14,712 nucleotides of DNA from Euryarchaeota archaeon SCGC AAA252-I15 (GTDB taxonomy: Archaea > Altiarchaeota > Altiarchaeia > IMC4 > SCGC-AAA252-I15), in assembly GCA_000402775.1 (NCBI GenBank), contig AQSC01000052.1, forward strand, positions 1 to 14,712, written 5' to 3'. The translations under genes and the position numbers were made by a program. Every line of letters begins with the position of its first letter. The first letter of the stretch is position 1. The notes beneath the pieces were generated by a model. The model did no database searches and was not told the origin of the DNA. It saw nothing but the letters and a program-made list of their open reading frames with translations. This document shows positions 14,008-14,712 of this stretch, in pieces.

Positions 14008-14352
14008 GTGAAACCCACACCCCCAACACTTCGGGAGCGAAACCGCTACATCGCGTTCGAGCTGATTTCAGAAAAGAAGCTTGCCCGGGACGCGGTCGTG
14101 AAGTCGCTTTGGAATGTCGTCTTAAGGTTTCTCGGAGAATGGGATGCGGGAGACACAGGGTTTACTGTGATAGAATGGGATGCCGAGAAAGACCGAGGGA
14201 TCGCCAGAACCGCCCATAAAAGCCTGCCTAAAGTTAAGGCCGCACTAGCACTCACAACCAAAGTGGGAGACGAGAAAGTAAGGCCGAGAATCCTCGGAAT
14301 CTCAGGAACACTGAAAAAAATAAGGGAAAACTGGCTGAAAAAAACGAAATAA
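14008..14352 (+). CDS. rnp2: RNase P protein component 2 (Pop5/Rpp14 family)
   Basis: This 114-residue protein belongs to the archaeal RNase P holoenzyme, which removes the 5' leader of pre-tRNAs; Pop5 pairs with Rpp30 to support the catalytic RNA. The opening Leu-Arg-Glu-Arg-Asn-Arg-Tyr-Ile-Ala-Phe-Glu is the family hallmark, followed by the helix with Ala-Val-Val-Lys-Ser-Leu-Trp and the strand with Gly-Ile-Ala-Arg-Thr. The later Arg-Pro-Arg-Ile-Leu-Gly-Ile-Ser-Gly-Thr-Leu-Lys-Lys-Ile-Arg strand-helix unit is also typical. Length is normal. GTG 14008 is used; the ATG two bases earlier is out of frame and meets TGA at once. It is close to the Lrp-like gene, not in the exosome/proteasome cluster where rnp2 often lies. 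Confidence 0.95.
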   Translation: MKPTPPTLRERNRYIAFELISEKKLARDAVVKSLWNVVLRFLGEWDAGDTGFTVIEWDAEKDRGIARTAHKSLPKVKAALALTTKVGDEKVRPRILGISGTLKKIRENWLKKTK

Positions 14353-14354
14353 AT

Positions 14355-14375
14355 TGGTCCCGAAGGGATTTGAAC
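14355..14375 (-). pseudogene. 3' end of a tRNA gene (21 bases), possible attachment-site remnant
   Basis: On the minus strand the sequence gives G53, the T-loop TTCAAAT, the 3' T-stem strand CCCTT, the 3' acceptor strand CGGGACC and discriminator A73. That is a perfect tRNA end. The match stops at the T-loop: the expected 5' T-stem strand is absent, and no GGTCCCG-like 5' acceptor occurs on the minus strand out to 14712. Partial tRNA 3' ends are left where integrases recombine into tRNA genes, with the element lying on the far (right) side, next to rnp2 as chromosomal flank. A 3' half of a split tRNA gene, or an oddly intron-bearing tRNA, are less likely alternatives. Confidence 0.5.
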
Positions 14376-14383
14376 GAACCTTT

Positions 14384-14405
14384 TTCTTTCTTCCCGAAGA
14401 AAGAA
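14384..14405. repeat. 10-bp inverted repeat beside the tRNA fragment
   Basis: TTCTTTCTTC (14384-14393) and GAAGAAAGAA (14396-14405) are perfectly complementary with two bases between them. The hairpin lies 9 bases right of the tRNA fragment. It may be a terminator of the rnp2 transcript or an arm-type integrase site; the sequence does not decide. Confidence 0.6.
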
Positions 14406-14430
14406 TGTGGCAGACTCTACGTCCGACACG

Positions 14431-14453
14431 CGCCCGACTAAAAGTCGGATGCG
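14431..14453. repeat. GC-rich hairpin right of the tRNA fragment
   Basis: CCGACT (14434-14439) and AGTCGG (14443-14448) pair around AAA, extended by CGC/GCG across a two-base bulge. The rest of 14454-14616 is AT-rich with no supportable gene; a second small stem, GGATG/CATCC, lies beside it at 14449-14463. Confidence 0.5.
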
Positions 14454-14641
14454 AAACATCCACGAAAAAGAAAAAAACAACAGCATGAATACAAAAAGTA
14501 CTAGATAACCCGCAATACGGGGTGTTAAACAAACTATTAGTGCGATTAACTGTTGTTAGCAGAAATATTACTCGGGCACAAAACCTTTTTCCTATAGTTA
14601 ATTACTTAATTTCTTTGGCTCTGTAGAAAACCTTGTTTTTT

Positions 14642-14691
14642 TGGTGGGCTCCTAATTGGTTTTACAGCCAATTAGGAGGTGTTTCCCACCA
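14642..14691 (+). promoter_or_regulatory. Two-part hairpin that buries the ribosome binding site of the 14691 gene
   Basis: TGGTGGG (14642-14648) pairs with CCCACCA (14685-14691), and CTCCTAATTGG (14649-14659) pairs with CCAATTAGGAG (14668-14678), leaving an 8-base loop and a six-base bulge. The ribosome binding site AGGAGGTG (14674-14681) lies in the right arm and bulge, and the A of ATG closes the outer stem. Confidence 0.75.
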
Positions 14692-14712
14692 TGTCTCATG
14701 TTAGTTATGAGG
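14691..14712 (+). CDS. Start of a gene cut by the window end, possibly a transposase
   Basis: Only seven codons are visible (Met-Ser-His-Val-Ser-Tyr-Glu). AGGAGGTG lies 9 bases before ATG. The call as transposase depends wholly on the terminal-repeat-like sequence at 14617 and the translational-control hairpin. Nothing in the peptide itself identifies it. Confidence 0.4.

Larger units (their letters stand above)
14617..14712 (+). mobile_element. Left end of an insertion sequence (partial)
   Basis: GGCTCTGTAGAAAACC at 14617-14632 resembles the terminal inverted repeats of IS6/IS1595-type elements, which begin GGYTCTGT or similar. It is followed after about 60 bases by an ATG with a strong ribosome binding site at the right edge, the spacing expected from terminus to transposase start. 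The other end and the target duplication are outside the window, so the family is a guess from the terminal bases. Confidence 0.4.

Noticed and set aside
14355..14441. Plus-strand open frame beginning Trp-Ser-Arg-Arg-Asp-Leu-Asn and ending at TAA in a hairpin, resembling a TnpB tail.
   Set aside because: The Trp-Ser-Arg-Arg-Asp-Leu-Asn start is the well-known spurious translation of an antisense tRNA 3' end, and there is no start codon or domain.
14408..14460. Anticodon-like arms on the minus strand (a TTT-like loop near 14434-14448 and a GCC-like loop near 14402-14418), suggesting a whole tRNA-Lys or tRNA-Gly joined to the 3' fragment.
   Set aside because: There is no matching 5' acceptor strand, no D-arm and no T-stem 5' strand. 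The arms cannot be assembled into a cloverleaf with the 14355-14375 end.
1..14712. Avoidance of CTAG as support for a CTAG-specific methyltransferase.
   Set aside because: CTAG occurs many times in the window (for example around 877, 1206, 1631 and 2219), so there is no avoidance to use as evidence, and the recognition site stays open.
1..14712. CRISPR array, cas genes or a defence island.
   Set aside because: No regularly spaced repeats beyond the three 12-base copies at 1543-1603, whose spacers are only 11 and 14 bases, and no Cas-like protein.

Overview
The window reads as archaeal chromosome. It carries a Pop5-type RNase P protein gene (rnp2), a KaiC-like RecA ATPase, an Lrp/AsnC regulator, short AT-rich TATA-like boxes about 25-30 bases before several starts (often leaderless), a TatC gene, and a DUF333-bearing cysteine-rich lipoprotein of a kind common in archaea. 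No rRNA or intact tRNA is present, so the lineage cannot be fixed from what is visible. I would guess a euryarchaeal or DPANN-type organism, with low confidence.

Layout. (1) Bases 1-1541: a nested palindrome resembling the right end of an IS200/IS605-type element abuts a restriction endonuclease reading frame with no N-terminus. Its stop overlaps an intact beta-class DNA methyltransferase, so this looks like a restriction-modification pair whose nuclease has been truncated. (2) 1543-3087: three copies of a 12-base motif and a TATA box precede a tight five-gene operon of four small membrane proteins (one only 45 codons) and an XRE regulator. (3) 3187-4487: a single-domain KaiC-like ATPase and a five- or six-helix membrane protein, each with its own promoter. 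(4) 4503-7460, minus strand: a cysteine-rich lipoprotein, an EamA/DMT permease and TatC. (5) 7518-7903: remains of a gene broken by a frameshift and a stop codon. (6) 7958-13203: sugar-phosphate and nucleotide genes. These are two HAD hydrolases, an FGGY sugar kinase with an apparent ACG start, and, convergent on the minus strand, a NUDIX hydrolase and a 574-residue fusion of a guanylate-kinase-like domain to a ribulose-phosphate 3-epimerase barrel. (7) 13446-14352: an Lrp/AsnC regulator and rnp2 in one operon. (8) 14355-14712: a 21-base 3' tRNA fragment, structured DNA, and what looks like the left end of an insertion sequence whose first gene has its ribosome binding site inside a strong hairpin.

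How the genes may work together. The most distinctive part is region 6. FGGY kinases make pentulose phosphates, the epimerase family interconverts ribulose-5-phosphate and xylulose-5-phosphate, NUDIX enzymes can release ribose-5-phosphate from ADP-ribose-type compounds, HAD enzymes remove or move phosphate, and guanylate-kinase-like enzymes phosphorylate nucleotides or ribose phosphates. Together they suggest a small accessory island for pentose and nucleotide phosphate handling. The pathway is inferred from domain identities only. The ends of the window are dominated by mobile DNA, and the middle is ordinary chromosomal housekeeping.
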